Assembly (NCBI GenBank): GCA_025966315.1
Contig: JAOPUZ010000068.1
Location: 1-52,833 of the forward strand
DNA: 52,833 nucleotides
Source: Frankiales bacterium
GTDB taxonomy: Bacteria > Actinomycetota > Actinomycetes > Mycobacteriales > Jatrophihabitantaceae
Direction of reading: 5' to 3'
The stretch's first letter is position 1. Every line of letters starts with the position of its first letter. The position numbers and the translations under genes are program-made. This document shows positions 1-14,631 of this stretch, in pieces. The notes under the pieces are model-generated. The model was not told where the DNA came from and searched no databases. It saw nothing but the letters and a program-made list of their open reading frames with translations.

Positions 1-76
1 TTGCCGCGCAACGGGTACTGGACTTGCCGCCGCGAGATCGAGGCGAATCCAGCTTGGCCGTGGCAGCTGTGGATGC
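1..76. other. Unassigned edge sequence downstream of secG
   Basis: These bases lie between the left edge and the secG stop codon. The stretch is GC-rich and short. I see no stop/start signal or recognisable motif that would let me assign it to a gene on either strand, nor a convincing terminator hairpin. Confidence 0.3.
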
Positions 77-310
77 TCAACTGGCTTTGTACAGCAGACC
101 CAAGCCGATGATGCAGACCGCCCACACGACGCCGGCAATGATGGTGAGCCGGTCCAGGTTGCGCTCCACGACCGATGATCCCGACAAGCTCGAGTAAAGC
201 GAGCCCCCGAACATGGACGACAGGCCGCCGCCTTTGCCGCGGTGCAGCAGCACCAGCACGATCATCAACAAACTCGCCACGATCAGCACGATGGACAGCA
301 GAATGATCAT
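77..310 (-). CDS. secG: Preprotein translocase subunit SecG
   Basis: A 77-residue protein, the usual size for SecG, a small accessory subunit of the SecYEG channel that assists SecA-driven export across the cytoplasmic membrane. Two hydrophobic membrane segments are visible at about residues 2-23 and 54-74. They are separated by the Gly/Ser-rich cytoplasmic loop typical of the family (HRGKGGGLSSMFGG at about residues 23-36). It is the last gene of the gap-pgk-tpiA-secG run, 94 bp after tpiA, the placement normally seen in actinobacteria. Assignment is firm from topology, loop motif and neighbourhood. Confidence 0.95.
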   Translation of the reverse strand: MIILLSIVLIVASLLMIVLVLLHRGKGGGLSSMFGGSLYSSLSGSSVVERNLDRLTIIAGVVWAVCIIGLGLLYKAS

Positions 311-404
311 CGGATTACGGGGCCTCGCTCGGTCTCAGGATCGGTGTCGCGGATCGACGGTGGGAGTAGTCAACAACAAGTGCTCCGGAGCAGAGAATAC
401 TCGC

Positions 405-1235
405 TCACGCGGTGACCGGCCCGCCAGCAGCCGCGACACAGATACCGGCGAATTCGCTGGCGTCCAAACTGGCGCCGCCGACCAGCGCTCCATCCACATC
501 AGGTTGGCTCAGAATGTCTGCGGCATTGGTCGACTTGACCGAGCCACCGTAAAGGACCCGAACCGCGGCCGCGACCTCGGCACCGAACAGTCGAGCCAAC
601 TCCTCGCGGAGGGCGGCGCACACCTCTTGCGCGTTTTCCGGGGTCGCGACCTTGCCGGTTCCGATCGCCCACACTGGCTCATAGGCCAGCACGATGGTCA
701 CCGCCTGCTCGGCGGGTAGCCCGTCCACCGCGGCGCTCAGCTGCGAAACGCAGTGCGACACGTGCGCGCCGCTCTCCCGGATGTCGAGTGCCTCTCCGAC
801 ACACAGGATCGGTACCAGGTCGTTCGCGTAGGCGGCCCGCACCTTCGCCGCCACCAATTCGTCGGTTTCGCAATGATTCTGACGCCGCTCGGAATGGCCG
901 ACGACCACGAAGCCGCAGCCTAGTTTCGCCAGCATTGCGCCCGAGATGTCACCCGTGTGCGCACCGGCCGCGTGTGGGGAAAGATCCTGCCCGCCGTAAC
1001 GCAGCGGCAGCTTGTCGCCGTCCACCAACGTCTGCACCGACCGCAGATCCGTGAACGGTGGCAGCACGACGATGTCGACGGCTTCATAGTGGTGCGGCTT
1101 GAGGGTGAAGGCGATCTTCTGTACCAGGGCGATGGCCTCGAGATGGTTGAGGTTCATCTTCCAGTTGCCGCTGATCAACGGGCGACGACCCGGGCCGGCA
1201 CGCCGCCGGCCGCTCGGCGCAGCCGCTGCCGTCAT
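405..1235 (-). CDS. tpiA: Triosephosphate isomerase
   Basis: Interconverts dihydroxyacetone phosphate and glyceraldehyde 3-phosphate in cytosolic glycolysis/gluconeogenesis. The TIM-barrel catalytic residues are present: the NWKMN motif with Lys26, electrophilic His114 in VVVGHSERR, and the catalytic base Glu186 in [12 protein letters not shown]. The product is 276 residues, about 15 longer than typical because of a basic/Ala-rich N-terminal lead before [12 protein letters not shown]. There is no internal ATG or GTG in this lead, and a strong GAGGAG lies 6 nt upstream of the ATG, so I keep the long start. The ATG directly follows the pgk stop codon, implying translational coupling. It is the third gene of the gap-pgk-tpiA operon. 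Confidence 0.97.
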   Translation of the reverse strand: MTAAAAPSGRRRAGPGRRPLISGNWKMNLNHLEAIALVQKIAFTLKPHHYEAVDIVVLPPFTDLRSVQTLVDGDKLPLRYGGQDLSPHAAGAHTGDISGAMLAKLGCGFVVVGHSERRQNHCETDELVAAKVRAAYANDLVPILCVGEALDIRESGAHVSHCVSQLSAAVDGLPAEQAVTIVLAYEPVWAIGTGKVATPENAQEVCAALREELARLFGAEVAAAVRVLYGGSVKSTNAADILSQPDVDGALVGGASLDASEFAGICVAAAGGPVTA

Positions 1236-2462
1236 CTAGATCTCCTCGAGGACGGTGAGACCGGGCAGGTCCTTGCCTTCGAGATATTCAAGGGACGCAC
1301 CGCCGCCGGTCGAGATGTGACCGAAGCGGTTCTCGTCAACGCCGAGGGCGCGGACCGCGGCGGCCGAATCGCCGCCACCGACCACGGTCAGTCCACCGGC
1401 GGACGTGACCGCCTCGGCGATGCCGCTGGTCCCGGCCGCGAACGGCCGCACCTCGAAGACGCCCATCGGGCCGTTCCAGAAGACGGTCTGTGCTTCCGCC
1501 AGCACAGCGGCAAAGCTGTGGACGGCAACTGGACCGATGTCGAGGCCCTTCATCCCGGCCGGAATTGCGTCCGCCCGGACGACCTCGGTCTCGGAATCGT
1601 CGCTGATATCGGCGGAAACGACGATGTCGTCCGGCAGCACGATCCGGTCGCCGGCCTCGGCCAGCAGCCGACGGCACGTTTCGACCTGGTCCGCCTCCAG
1701 CAGGGAATCGCCGACCTCGTGGCCCTGCGCTTTGAGGAAGGTGAAGCACATACCGCCGCCGATCAGCAACCGATCGACCTTCGGCAGCAAGGCATCGATG
1801 ACAGCCAGCTTGTCTGACACCTTCGAGCCGCCCAGCACGACCACGTACGGGCGCTCCACGTCGTCGGTCAGCCGGCGCAGTACGGCGACTTCCTCTTGCA
1901 CGAGGTCACCGGCGTAATGCGGCAGCAGCCGAGCAACCTCGTAGACCGAGGCATGCGCCCGGTGCACCGCACCGAACGCGTCGTCGACGTAGGCGCCGCC
2001 CTCGTCTTCGCCGCCGGTCAGCAAGGCCAGCGCCTCGGCGAACTCGGCGCGCAGCTCACCGTCCTTGGTGGTTTCGCCGGCGTTGAAGCGGACGTTCTCG
2101 AGTAGGAGCAGCTCGCCATCGCCCAGGCCATCGGCCATCAGACGGGCACTTTCGCCCACCGTGTCCAGGGCAAACTCGACCGGCCGGCCCAGCAGCGTGG
2201 CCAGTCGATCGGCCACCGGTCGCAACGAATATTGCGGATCCGGTTCGCCCTTGGGACGCCCCAGGTGCGCGGCGACGATTACTCGGGCGCCGTGATCGAG
2301 CAGCTTCTCCAGTACCGGCAGCGAAGCCCTGATCCGTCCGTCGTCGGTCACTTCACGGGCGGTGTCGCCGTCCGCCTTGGACAACGGAACGTTGAGGTCA
2401 CTGCGTACCAGGACGCGCCGACCGGTGACCCCGACCCGGAGCAGATCGTCGAGCGTTTTCAT
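1236..2462 (-). CDS. pgk: Phosphoglycerate kinase
   Basis: Transfers phosphate from 1,3-bisphosphoglycerate to ADP, the first ATP-yielding step of lower glycolysis. The 408-residue length is normal for bacterial PGK. The N-terminal substrate domain shows [11 protein letters not shown] (about residues 17-27) and AAHLGRPKG (about 64-72). The C-terminal nucleotide domain shows [10 protein letters not shown] and the Gly-rich [11 protein letters not shown]. The start lies 10 bp after the gap stop and the stop abuts the tpiA start, so the three glycolytic genes almost certainly share a transcript. Confidence 0.98.
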   Translation of the reverse strand: MKTLDDLLRVGVTGRRVLVRSDLNVPLSKADGDTAREVTDDGRIRASLPVLEKLLDHGARVIVAAHLGRPKGEPDPQYSLRPVADRLATLLGRPVEFALDTVGESARLMADGLGDGELLLLENVRFNAGETTKDGELRAEFAEALALLTGGEDEGGAYVDDAFGAVHRAHASVYEVARLLPHYAGDLVQEEVAVLRRLTDDVERPYVVVLGGSKVSDKLAVIDALLPKVDRLLIGGGMCFTFLKAQGHEVGDSLLEADQVETCRRLLAEAGDRIVLPDDIVVSADISDDSETEVVRADAIPAGMKGLDIGPVAVHSFAAVLAEAQTVFWNGPMGVFEVRPFAAGTSGIAEAVTSAGGLTVVGGGDSAAAVRALGVDENRFGHISTGGGASLEYLEGKDLPGLTVLEEI

Positions 2463-2472
2463 GGCGCCGCGC

Positions 2473-3549
<1,077 letters not shown>

Positions 3550-3594
3550 TCAGCGAGAACCTTATCGCTATTTCGAGCTCGGCCCGATCGCGGC

Positions 3595-4575
3595 TCAGGG
3601 CGCCAGCATCTCCGCGGTGACCGCCGCTTCGGTGTTCGGCACGCCGTCGTCGGCCGCTCGTTTGTCGGCCATGGCCAGCAACCGGCGGATCCGGCCCGCG
3701 ACCGCGTCCTTGGTCATCGGCGGATCGGACAGACTGCCCAACTCCTCCAGTGACGCCTGCTTGTGCTCGAGCCGAAGGCGGCCCGCTTGCAGCAGGTGGT
3801 CCGGTGCGTCCTCGCCCAGAATCTGCATGGCCCGCTCGACCCGGGCGCCGGCCGCGACTGCCGCCCGGGCCGACCGGCGCAAGTTGGCGTCGTCGAAGTT
3901 GGCCAACCGGTTGGCGGTGGCCCGAACCTCCCGGCGCATCCGGCGCTCCTCCCAGGCCAGCACGCAATCGTGCGCGCCGATCCTGGTCAGCAGCGCACCG
4001 ATGGCGTCCCCGTCACGGACCACGACCCGATCAGCCCCGCGAACTTCGCGCGCCTTGGCCAGCACGCCCAGCCGGCGCCCGGCACCGACCAGGGCCAGCG
4101 CAGCTTCGTTGGTCGGGCACGTGATCTCCAGGGATCCGGCCCGGCCGGGTTCGGTCAGCGACCCGTGGGCCAGAAATGCGCCCCGCCAGGCCGCCTCGGC
4201 TTCAGCGACGGTGCCCGCCACGACTTGGGTCGGCAAGCCGCGTACCGGGCGACCGCGCAGATCGATCAGACCGGTCTGCCGGGCCAGCCCCTCACCGTCC
4301 TTGGCGACGCGCACCAGGTAGCGAGTGCCCTTGCGCAGACTGCCGCCGGTGACGACTTGAACCTCGGCGCTGTGGCCGAACACCTCGGCGATCTCGCGGC
4401 GGAGCCGGCGCGCGACCGATCCGGTGTCCAACTCGGCCTCGACCACGATCCGGCCGCCGATCAGGTGAAGCGCACCTGCGAACCGCAGGATGGTGGCGAT
4501 TTCGGCCCGGCGCGCGGTGGTTTTGGTCACCGATACCCGACTGAGTTCGTCCTTCACCGCGGCGGTCATCGCCAT
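3595..4575 (-). CDS. whiA: DNA-binding protein WhiA
   Basis: A 326-residue member of the WhiA family. In actinomycetes WhiA is a transcription regulator, needed for sporulation-associated division in Streptomyces and conserved in non-sporulating relatives. The family has an N-terminal LAGLIDADG-homing-endonuclease-like domain lacking nuclease activity and a C-terminal helix-turn-helix ([20 protein letters not shown] near the end). I place the start at the ATG at 4575 ([13 protein letters not shown]), matching the family N-terminus and having GGAG 7 nt upstream. A further 24 codons upstream look unlike WhiA. It sits between yvcK-like and gap, the classical actinobacterial order. Confidence 0.95.
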   Translation of the reverse strand: MAMTAAVKDELSRVSVTKTTARRAEIATILRFAGALHLIGGRIVVEAELDTGSVARRLRREIAEVFGHSAEVQVVTGGSLRKGTRYLVRVAKDGEGLARQTGLIDLRGRPVRGLPTQVVAGTVAEAEAAWRGAFLAHGSLTEPGRAGSLEITCPTNEAALALVGAGRRLGVLAKAREVRGADRVVVRDGDAIGALLTRIGAHDCVLAWEERRMRREVRATANRLANFDDANLRRSARAAVAAGARVERAMQILGEDAPDHLLQAGRLRLEHKQASLEELGSLSDPPMTKDAVAGRIRRLLAMADKRAADDGVPNTEAAVTAEMLAP

Positions 4576-4643
4576 CTGTGCACTCCATTCGCTTCGGCCG
4601 GGATCGCCCCGGCCGTCTCGTCCTGCCATTGCTGGCTCGACCA

Positions 4644-5645
4644 TCACTGTCGTGCGTAGGAATCCAAGCCGACCGCGCGGGCGATGGCCAGACTCAACTT
4701 GGTTGGATCATGCCTTGCTTCGGCCCCGTCCGCAGCCACGGCTGACAGCACCAGCTCAGCCGAGAGGCTGTCGGTGAAGCGGCGCAGGGCCGTCGGGTCG
4801 GCCACCGCGGGCTGGTCGGCGATGACGGCGTCGATCGGCAACTTCGGGCAATACTGGCGCAGGCTGCTGATGTGCTCCTCCGGTGAGAAGCCGTCCGTCT
4901 CCCCCACCTGGGGCTCCAGATTCACGATGATGACCCGCCGTGCGGCGGTCCGTTGCAGGGCGTCGGCGAGTTCGGGGACAAGTAGGTGCGGAATCACACT
5001 TGTGAACCAGGATCCCGGGCCGAGCAGCACCGCATCGGCGGCGTCGATGGCGGCGACGGCCTGCGGGCACGCTGCTGCATCGGGCGGCACCAACTCGATG
5101 GACGTCACCCGCCCGGGCGTCGCGGCAATGGCCGACTGTCCTCTGATCCGCCGGGAGCGCACCGGGTCGTCGGGATCGGTGCTGTCCACGTCAGCAATAA
5201 GGTCCAGTGGCCGCGGGCACATCGGCAGCACCCGACCGGCCGCGCCAACCGTTTGGGCCAGGTCATCCAGCGCGGATACCGGATCCTGGTGGAGCTCCAT
5301 CAGCCCGGTGAGCAGCAAATTGCCGATCGGGTGCCCGGCCAGCGCGCCGACGCCGCCCATCCGGTGTTGCAGGACGTCGTCCCAGCGCAGTGGCCCCGTC
5401 CCGACCTGTTCGCTACTTAGTGCGGCCAACGCCATCCTGAGGTCCCCGGGCGGCAGCGTGCCGAGCTCGCGCCGGATCCGTCCGGACGACCCGCCGTCAT
5501 CGGCCACGGTGACGATGGCCGTGATGTCGACGTCGAGCAGCCGCAGCGCGGACAAGGAAGCGAACAGTCCATGCCCACCGCCCAGGGCCACGACCCGAAG
5601 CGCTCGAGGTGGTTGCTGAGGTCGGTGATCGGTCGGTTCGGGCAC
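4644..5645 (-). CDS. yvcK: YvcK/CofD-like gluconeogenesis factor (uridine diphosphate-sugar-binding)
   Basis: A 333-residue member of the YvcK/CofD-like family. Homologues (YvcK in Bacillus, CuvA in mycobacteria) bind UDP-sugars and influence cell-wall precursor supply and growth on gluconeogenic carbon. The N-terminus has the family glycine-rich motif [18 protein letters not shown] (about residues 18-35), followed by [19 protein letters not shown] later [15 protein letters not shown] block is also characteristic. The GTG start shares one base with the rapZ stop (TAG/GTG), implying coupling. The rapZ-yvcK-whiA trio is conserved in Gram-positives. Confidence 0.93.
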   Translation of the reverse strand: MPEPTDHRPQQPPRALRVVALGGGHGLFASLSALRLLDVDITAIVTVADDGGSSGRIRRELGTLPPGDLRMALAALSSEQVGTGPLRWDDVLQHRMGGVGALAGHPIGNLLLTGLMELHQDPVSALDDLAQTVGAAGRVLPMCPRPLDLIADVDSTDPDDPVRSRRIRGQSAIAATPGRVTSIELVPPDAAACPQAVAAIDAADAVLLGPGSWFTSVIPHLLVPELADALQRTAARRVIIVNLEPQVGETDGFSPEEHISSLRQYCPKLPIDAVIADQPAVADPTALRRFTDSLSAELVLSAVAADGAEARHDPTKLSLAIARAVGLDSYARQ

Positions 5646-6529
5646 TACTCGCGCCCGAGGTCCCGGTTGACCACGGTCGCCCGGACGCCGAGCTCGGTCA
5701 GCCGCCGGACGAGTTCGCGGCTGATCGCCACCGAGCGGTGCTTGCCGCCGGTGCAGCCGACCGCCAGGGTCAGGTAGTGCTTGCCCTCGCGGCGGTAGCC
5801 GGCGCCGATGATCTGCAGGATCTCGACGTAACGATCGAGAAAGCCGGGCGTCGACTCCTGGGTCAGGACGTAATCAGCGACCGCGGGATCCTCGCCGGTC
5901 AGTTCTCGCAGCTCCGGAATCCAGTACGGGTTGGGCAGAAATCGGACGTCGACGACAAGGTCGGCGTCCGGCGGCAGACCGTATTTGAATCCGAACGAAA
6001 CCACGGTGGCCCGTAGTTCGGGCGCCCCCAGACCGTCGCTGCTGAACGCCTCTTCGATGGCCCGGCGAAGTTCGTGAACGCTGCGGTCCGAGGTGTCGAT
6101 AATCAGGTCGGCTATGCCGCGCAGTGGTTCGAGGATAACGCGTTCGGCGGCAATCCCGTCGACCAGGCGTCCGTCGCCCTGCAGCGGATGAGCTCGCCGC
6201 ACGCTCTCGAACCGCCGGATGAGCAAGCTGTCCGACGCTTCCAGGAACAGCACTCGTGGGCTGAGACCGCGCTGGGCCAGGTCGGCGACCACACCGGTGA
6301 GATCAGTGGAAAAGGCGCGGCTGCGGACGTCCATCACGACGGCGAGTTTGGTCACCGCCCCCTGGCTCCGGCTGCCCAGGTCGGCCATCGTGGCGACGAG
6401 TTCCGGGGGCAGATTGTCGACGACGAAGAACCCCAGATCTTCCAGACACTTGGCCGCGGTGCTGCGCCCGGCGCCCGACAACCCGGTCACGATGACGGTC
6501 TGCAGCGCACCGCGCTCGGCTGTCGTCAT
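5645..6529 (-). CDS. rapZ: RapZ-type nucleotide-binding protein
   Basis: A 294-residue protein of the RapZ/YvcJ family. In enterobacteria RapZ is an RNase E adaptor controlling glucosamine-6-phosphate synthase. The actinobacterial role is less clear, and it is usually described as a nucleotide-binding protein. The N-terminal P-loop reads VTGLSGAGRSTAAKCLEDLG (about residues 15-34), followed by FVVDNLPPEL. The C-terminal domain has the conserved LAVGCTGGKHRSVAISREL. The P-loop carries Arg where enterobacterial RapZ has Lys, which is usual in actinobacteria. It overlaps yvcK by one base and follows uvrC after 78 bp. Confidence 0.94.
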   Translation of the reverse strand: MTTAERGALQTVIVTGLSGAGRSTAAKCLEDLGFFVVDNLPPELVATMADLGSRSQGAVTKLAVVMDVRSRAFSTDLTGVVADLAQRGLSPRVLFLEASDSLLIRRFESVRRAHPLQGDGRLVDGIAAERVILEPLRGIADLIIDTSDRSVHELRRAIEEAFSSDGLGAPELRATVVSFGFKYGLPPDADLVVDVRFLPNPYWIPELRELTGEDPAVADYVLTQESTPGFLDRYVEILQIIGAGYRREGKHYLTLAVGCTGGKHRSVAISRELVRRLTELGVRATVVNRDLGRE

Positions 6530-6607
6530 GCGGGTGTCTCCCTCACTGTCTGGCGCGGTCCGGGTCGCGACCGAATCCGGTCCATCTGACCCATACCGTA
6601 TGGGTAG

Positions 6608-8548
6608 TCAGCTGACGACTTCGCCAGTGGCCATGTTGACGGCCGGTTCCCGCGCTTCTTCGGTGCTGGTCAGGGCATCCACTACCCGCTTCGCGAGGTC
6701 GGGTCCAAAACCGGGAACGTCACTGAGCTCGTCGATGCTGGCTTCACGAATCCGTTTGAGCGAACTGAACCTGGACAGCAACGCCTTGCGCCGTGCCGGC
6801 CCGAGCCCAGGAATCTCGGCCAGTTCTGACTCGACCATGGCCTTGGATCGCTTCTGCCGGTGGAACGTGATGGCAAAGCGGTGGGCCTCGTCGCGGACGC
6901 GCTGCAGCAGGTACAGCGCCTCGGAGCTGCGGGGCAGGATGACCGGGTAATCCTCCCCCGGCACCCACACTTCCTCCAGCCGTTTGGCCAAACCCACCAG
7001 GGTCACGTCGGTGATGCCCAGCTCGGACAGGGCATTCTGCGCGGCCGCGACCTGCGGGGCGCCACCGTCGACCACCACCAGGTTCGGCGGATAGGCGAAC
7101 TTCCGGGCTCGGCCGCCAGCCGCCTCGATCTCGGCTCGCTCGGTCTCGGCCTCGATCGTGCGCTCCTGCAGGTAGCGCACGAAGCGGCGCCGGATCACCT
7201 CGGCTATCCAATCGGTGTCACCGCCGGTAGAGCGCATGGCGAAGCGTCGGTACTCGCTCTTGCGAGCCAAACCGTCCTCGAACACCACCATGCTGGCTAC
7301 GACGTTCGTGCCTTGCACGTGGCTGATGTCGTAACACTCGATGCGCAGCGGAGCGTCCGGCATACCGAGGGCTTCCTGAAGCTCGGACAGCGCCTGCGAG
7401 CGCGCGGTGAGGTCGCTGGCCCGGCGCAGCTTGTACTGGACGAAGGCCTGCTCGGCGTTTCGTTCGACCGTCTGCATGAGTGAACGTTTGTCGCCCCGCT
7501 GCGGGACCCGGAGGTTGACGTGGCTGCCGCGCACGGACGACAGCAACTCGGTCAGCGCGTGTGCGTCCTCGGGCAGTTCGGGAACCAGAATCTCGCGCGG
7601 GATGGCGGCATCCTCTTGGCCGTAGAACTGCAGCACGAATTGCTCGACCAGTTCGCCGGTCGTGACCTCGGTGGCCTTGTCCACGACCCAGCCGCGCTGC
7701 CCGCGGACTCGGCCGCCGCGCACGTGGAAAACCTGCACCGAGGCGGCCAGATCGTCGGAGGCGAAAGCGACCACATCGGCATCGGTGCCATCGGTCAGGA
7801 CGACGGCTTGCTTTTCCATCGAGCGGCGCAACGCACCGAGGTCGTCGCGCAGCCGGGCGGCCCGCTCGAATTCCAGTTCCGCGCTCGCCTGCGCCATTTG
7901 CTTCTCCAGGCGCCGGATCATTGCGTCGGTGCGACCGGACATGAAGTCGCAGAAGTCGTCCACGATCTCGCGATGCTCTTCGGGGCTGACACGTCCGACG
8001 CAGGGAGCGCTGCACTTGCCGATGTAGCCGAGCAGGCACGGTCGCCCGATCTGGCCAGCCCGTTTGAAGACGCCGGCCGAGCAGGTGCGGGCGGGGAAGA
8101 CTCGTAGCAACAGGTCCAGCGTTTCGCGAATCGCCCACGCGTGCGCGTACGGGCCGAAGTACCGGACACCCGGCTTCTTCGGACCGCGCATCACCTGTAA
8201 TCGCGGGTATTCCTCGTTCAACGTCACGGCCAGCGACGGGTAGGACTTGTCGTCGCGGTAACGGACGTTGAACCGCGGATCGAACTCCTTGATCCAGTTG
8301 TATTCGAGCTGCAGTGCCTCGACCTCGGTGGTGACGATCGTCCACTCGACGCCGGCCGCCGAGGTGACCATCTGGCGGGTACGTGGATGCAAGGCCGACA
8401 GGTCGGCGAAATAGGAGTTGAGCCGGGACCGCAAGCTCTTGGCCTTGCCGACGTAGATGACCCGGCCATGTTGATCCCGGAACTTGTACACACCCGGCTC
8501 GACCGGAATGCTGCCGGTTGCCGGACGGTACGAGGACGGGTCAGCCAC
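6608..8548 (-). CDS. uvrC: Excinuclease ABC subunit UvrC
   Basis: The dual-incision nuclease of nucleotide excision repair, recruited by UvrB to cut on both sides of a lesion. At 646 residues it has every expected domain in order. First is the GIY-YIG nuclease ([20 protein letters not shown], about residues 18-37), with a Cys cluster near residues 146-175. Next come the UVR motif that contacts UvrB ([16 protein letters not shown]), the RNase H-like half ([19 protein letters not shown]) and tandem helix-hairpin-helix motifs ([13 protein letters not shown] and [13 protein letters not shown]). It is upstream of rapZ-yvcK-whiA, the standard actinobacterial cluster. uvrA and uvrB are also in this window. 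Confidence 0.98.
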   Translation of the reverse strand: MADPSSYRPATGSIPVEPGVYKFRDQHGRVIYVGKAKSLRSRLNSYFADLSALHPRTRQMVTSAAGVEWTIVTTEVEALQLEYNWIKEFDPRFNVRYRDDKSYPSLAVTLNEEYPRLQVMRGPKKPGVRYFGPYAHAWAIRETLDLLLRVFPARTCSAGVFKRAGQIGRPCLLGYIGKCSAPCVGRVSPEEHREIVDDFCDFMSGRTDAMIRRLEKQMAQASAELEFERAARLRDDLGALRRSMEKQAVVLTDGTDADVVAFASDDLAASVQVFHVRGGRVRGQRGWVVDKATEVTTGELVEQFVLQFYGQEDAAIPREILVPELPEDAHALTELLSSVRGSHVNLRVPQRGDKRSLMQTVERNAEQAFVQYKLRRASDLTARSQALSELQEALGMPDAPLRIECYDISHVQGTNVVASMVVFEDGLARKSEYRRFAMRSTGGDTDWIAEVIRRRFVRYLQERTIEAETERAEIEAAGGRARKFAYPPNLVVVDGGAPQVAAAQNALSELGITDVTLVGLAKRLEEVWVPGEDYPVILPRSSEALYLLQRVRDEAHRFAITFHRQKRSKAMVESELAEIPGLGPARRKALLSRFSSLKRIREASIDELSDVPGFGPDLAKRVVDALTSTEEAREPAVNMATGEVVS

Positions 8549-8561
8549 GTTTCAACCTTAC

Positions 8562-10040
8562 CTAGCCGACGTGGACCAGGGCGTCGGTCGGCAGATCCTC
8601 CTTTTTGGCCCGGATGAAAATCGCGGCGAGAACGGCGGCCAGCAGCATTGCTGCCGCTGCCCAGCCGAAGGCATGGGTGTAACCGTGCACCAGAGCGTTG
8701 CCCTGCGCGACGGCGTCGGCTCCGTTGCGGGCGAGGAAGCTCGCGACGGCACTGCTGTAGATGGTGCTGAACAGCGCGGTGCCGAGCGCGCCACCGACCT
8801 GCTGCGTGGCGTTGACCAGCGCGCTCGCCGCGCCGGCATCATGGTTGCCGACTCCGACCAGCGCGAGGTTGGACAGCGGCACGAACAGCATCGCCAGGCC
8901 GGCTCCGATAAGGATCATCGAGGGCAGCACGTGACTGACGTACGACGTCGTGGCTGAGATCTGGGTGAGGTAGGCCATGCCGGCCGCGGCCACGATCGGC
9001 CCGACCACCATCAATGGCTTCGGCCCGATGCGGGTTACCAACGGGGTGACCACGCCGGCCATCACGAGGACGGCCGCGGTCAGCGGCAGCGAGGCGACGC
9101 CGGACTTCAGCGGCGAGTACTGCAGGGTGATCTGGAAGTAGTACGTCAGGAACAGCAGGCCACCGAGCAGGGCGGCACCGGCGAGCAGCGAGGTCAGGTA
9201 CGCCCCGCCGCGGGTCGGATGCAACGGAATGTGCAGCGGCAGCAGCGGATGTGAGGACGACCGTTCGATGAGCACGAAGACGACCAGCAGCACAACGGCC
9301 GCGATCAGGCTGGCGATGGTGACGACCGACCCCCAGCCGTCCTCGGACGCCTTGGTGAACCCGAACACGAGCGCGGCCAGGCCCAAACTGACCGAGGCCG
9401 CTCCGGGAACGTCGTAGCGCGCGTCGCCTTCAGCCTTGCTCTCGCGCAGCACCAGCACGGCGCCGACGATCGACACCGCCGCCACCGGCACGTTGACGAG
9501 CAAGCACCAACGCCAGCTGGCGTACTCGGTGAGCAGCCCGCCCAGCACCAGGCCGACCGCGGCGCCGCCACCGGCGATCGCGCCGTAGACGCCGAACGCC
9601 TTGGCCCGTTCCTTACCTTCGGCGAAGGTGACCTGCAGCAGGGATAGCGATGCCGGCGCGAGCAGGGCTCCGAACACGCCCTGCAGGGCGCGGGCGGCGA
9701 ACAGTTCACCGCTGTTCTGGGCAATGCCGCCGATTGCCGAAGCCAACGCGAAGCCGACCATGCCGACCATGAACGTGCGCTTGCGGCCCCAGTAATCAGC
9801 GATTCGACCGCCGAGCAGCAGCAGCCCGCCGAACGCCAAGGCGTAGGCGGTGACGACCCATTGCCGATCGGTGTCGGACATGCCGAGCGCCCGCTGCGCG
9901 TCGGGCAGCGCGATGTTCACGACCGTCCCGTCGAGCACCACCATCAACTGCGCCAGGGCAACGACGGCCAGCGCCCACCATCGGTTGGGAGCGACGTCCA
10001 GATCCGCGTCGACCGACTGCTCGACTGATTGCGTACTCAC
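8562..10040 (-). CDS. DHA2-family MFS drug exporter (EmrB/QacA type)
   Basis: A 492-residue proton-driven multidrug exporter predicted to have 14 membrane segments. Motif D1 at the first helix reads LMVVLDGTVVNIALP, and motif A between helices 2 and 3 reads GGRIADYWGRKRTF. Both are diagnostic of the 14-TMS DHA2 branch. I place the start at the GTG at 10040 (STQSVEQS follows), which has GAGGAAACT immediately upstream. The upstream extension is Arg/Ser-rich and not membrane-like. The gene lies 118 bp downstream of a TetR regulator on the same strand, so it is probably the regulated target. Its substrate cannot be read from the sequence. Confidence 0.9.
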   Translation of the reverse strand: MSTQSVEQSVDADLDVAPNRWWALAVVALAQLMVVLDGTVVNIALPDAQRALGMSDTDRQWVVTAYALAFGGLLLLGGRIADYWGRKRTFMVGMVGFALASAIGGIAQNSGELFAARALQGVFGALLAPASLSLLQVTFAEGKERAKAFGVYGAIAGGGAAVGLVLGGLLTEYASWRWCLLVNVPVAAVSIVGAVLVLRESKAEGDARYDVPGAASVSLGLAALVFGFTKASEDGWGSVVTIASLIAAVVLLVVFVLIERSSSHPLLPLHIPLHPTRGGAYLTSLLAGAALLGGLLFLTYYFQITLQYSPLKSGVASLPLTAAVLVMAGVVTPLVTRIGPKPLMVVGPIVAAAGMAYLTQISATTSYVSHVLPSMILIGAGLAMLFVPLSNLALVGVGNHDAGAASALVNATQQVGGALGTALFSTIYSSAVASFLARNGADAVAQGNALVHGYTHAFGWAAAAMLLAAVLAAIFIRAKKEDLPTDALVHVG

Positions 10041-10158
10041 AGTTTCCTCTTCTGTTGCGGTGAATTTCGTTGGTTCGGTTCGGTACGACCGGCGTTGTGA
10101 GGTGGGCCGGGGCCGGCCTGGCGGCGCTGGGCTTACTTCGGGTCGGCGCCTGCGCTGG

Positions 10159-10776
10159 CTAACGCGCGGCGAGCAGCACCGGAAGCAGGACAGTGTCGAC
10201 GATCTGCGCCACACTGAGCTCGCTGTCGGCCACCGGCGGCATCAGCATTCGGCAGAGCAGCAGGGACGGAAGCAGGTCGGCGAAGACGGTGAGGTCCCGG
10301 GCCGCGGTTGGTACCTCACCGCGCCCGATCGCACGCTCGACGACCGCCATGGATGCCTCCCGCAGTGGCTGCGCGAGTCGCTCGCGGACGGCGGCGGCGA
10401 GATCCGGATCGGTGCGCACAGCATGGGCGGTCGCGGTGAAGATTGCCGGCGCGCGGTCGTCCTCCGTTTCGAACGACGCACCGAGCGCGAGCAGGTCCGC
10501 GCGCAGCGAGCCGCGATCCAATCCGTCGTAGGACGCGGCGCCGCCCTGCAGTGCGTCCACGATCAAATCAGCCTTGCCCGACCAGCGCCGGTAGATAGTG
10601 GCCTTGCTGACGTGGGCATGCTTGGCCAGCGCATCCATGGTCATCGCTTCGTACCCGGAGGCGACCAGCAGATCCAACGCGGCATTCAGCAGCTGCTGCT
10701 CCCGGGCATCCTCGTCCGCCCGGCGGGACAGCACCTGACCGTCTGACCGGACCATCGTGGACTCGCTTTCGGACAA
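10159..10776 (-). CDS. TetR/AcrR-family transcriptional regulator
   Basis: A 205-residue regulator. The N-terminal helix-turn-helix is clear: LLNAALDLLVASGYEAMTMD, then LAKHAHVSKATIYRRWSGKADLI at about residues 29-75. The C-terminal ligand domain is alpha-helical and variable, as usual (it includes AREASMAVVERAIGRG-like helices). Immediately upstream lies a 36-bp inverted repeat (10801-10836) that is a good autoregulatory operator. With the DHA2 exporter following on the same strand this makes a self-contained efflux module. The inducer is unknown. Confidence 0.92.
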   Translation of the reverse strand: MSESESTMVRSDGQVLSRRADEDAREQQLLNAALDLLVASGYEAMTMDALAKHAHVSKATIYRRWSGKADLIVDALQGGAASYDGLDRGSLRADLLALGASFETEDDRAPAIFTATAHAVRTDPDLAAAVRERLAQPLREASMAVVERAIGRGEVPTAARDLTVFADLLPSLLLCRMLMPPVADSELSVAQIVDTVLLPVLLAAR

Positions 10777-10800
10777 GCCGCCAGTTCAACGGCGGAGTGG

Positions 10801-10836
10801 GTACGGTATCGTCTCGCTAACGAAACTGTACCGTAC
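10801..10836. promoter_or_regulatory. Probable TetR operator (16-4-16 inverted repeat)
   Basis: The left arm GTACGGTATCGTCTCG and the reverse complement of the right arm, GTACGGTACAGTTTCG, match at 13 of 16 positions around a CTAA spacer. The outer eight bases are perfect. The site lies 25-60 bp upstream of the tetR start and contains an inner TCG-CTAA-CGA core of the kind bound by TetR dimers. Its size could accommodate two dimers. Function is inferred from symmetry and position. Confidence 0.7.
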
Positions 10837-10858
10837 TGTCCTCCGCCCGGAGGCGTCG

Positions 10859-14104
<3,246 letters not shown>

Positions 14105-14238
14105 GGATCTTCTTTCTGACGTATCGCTGGAGATGAGAGCACCCGATGAACGGATGCTGCCCTCGACAGTAATAGCGACCTACGACAACCGCGTTTCGCC
14201 CGAGCCTCCGGGGCCGGCCAGGGCACGTCCGTCGAATT

Positions 14239-14631
14239 TCACCGTGGTACGACCCAGGCAGATAGCGCTTTCGCGATGTCAGGTACATCTATATCACCCG
14301 TTGCGACGCTGATTACCAGGTCGTACGCCGGGTCCTCTGGTGCCTCAAGCCAAAATCCGTTGATCCAGTACATTGCGCCCGCCGCGAGCCACGCGACGCG
14401 CTTGTTGCCGTCGACGAAGGCATGATTTCGGGCCAGCGAGTGCATCAATGCCGCGACCTTGAGGTCGAGGGTCGGGTATGCATCGTCACCGAATACGGTC
14501 GTCATGGGGCGTTGAACTGCAGATTCGACCAATCCGACGTCGCGCGCGTGTGGCTCGCCCAAGCGAGCGGCCAAACTCAGAACGTTTTCGAGTCCGAGAT
14601 ATCTAACGTTCACCGCAGGTGGATTCGTCAC
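14239..14631 (-). CDS. doc: Type II toxin, Doc (death-on-curing) family
   Basis: A 130-residue Fic-fold protein of the Doc subfamily. Doc toxins are kinases that phosphorylate elongation factor Tu and stop translation. The diagnostic motif is HAFVDGNKR at residues 70-78, with the catalytic His and the anion-binding loop intact; the N-terminal YLGLENVLSLAARLG is also typical. Translation starts at GTG, overlapping the antitoxin TGA by four bases (GTGA), so the toxin should be translationally coupled to its antitoxin. The pair is richer in A and T than its neighbours, compatible with horizontal acquisition. Confidence 0.93.
   Translation of the reverse strand: MTNPPAVNVRYLGLENVLSLAARLGEPHARDVGLVESAVQRPMTTVFGDDAYPTLDLKVAALMHSLARNHAFVDGNKRVAWLAAGAMYWINGFWLEAPEDPAYDLVISVATGDIDVPDIAKALSAWVVPR

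Noticed and set aside
1-76. End of an adjacent gene such as rbpA
   Set aside because: Too little sequence and no recognisable motif in any frame.
405-1235. Shorter tpiA start to remove the 15-residue basic lead
   Set aside because: No ATG or GTG occurs in frame before NWKMN, and the long start has an excellent GAGGAG; a TTG start is possible but less supported.
5645-6529. Arg instead of Lys in the RapZ P-loop as a loss of function
   Set aside because: The GLSGAGRST form is usual in actinobacterial members, so it is not an anomaly.
14105-14238. SOS/LexA box upstream of uvrA
   Set aside because: No GAACNNNNGTTC-type match was found; the same is true for the 51 bp upstream of uvrB.
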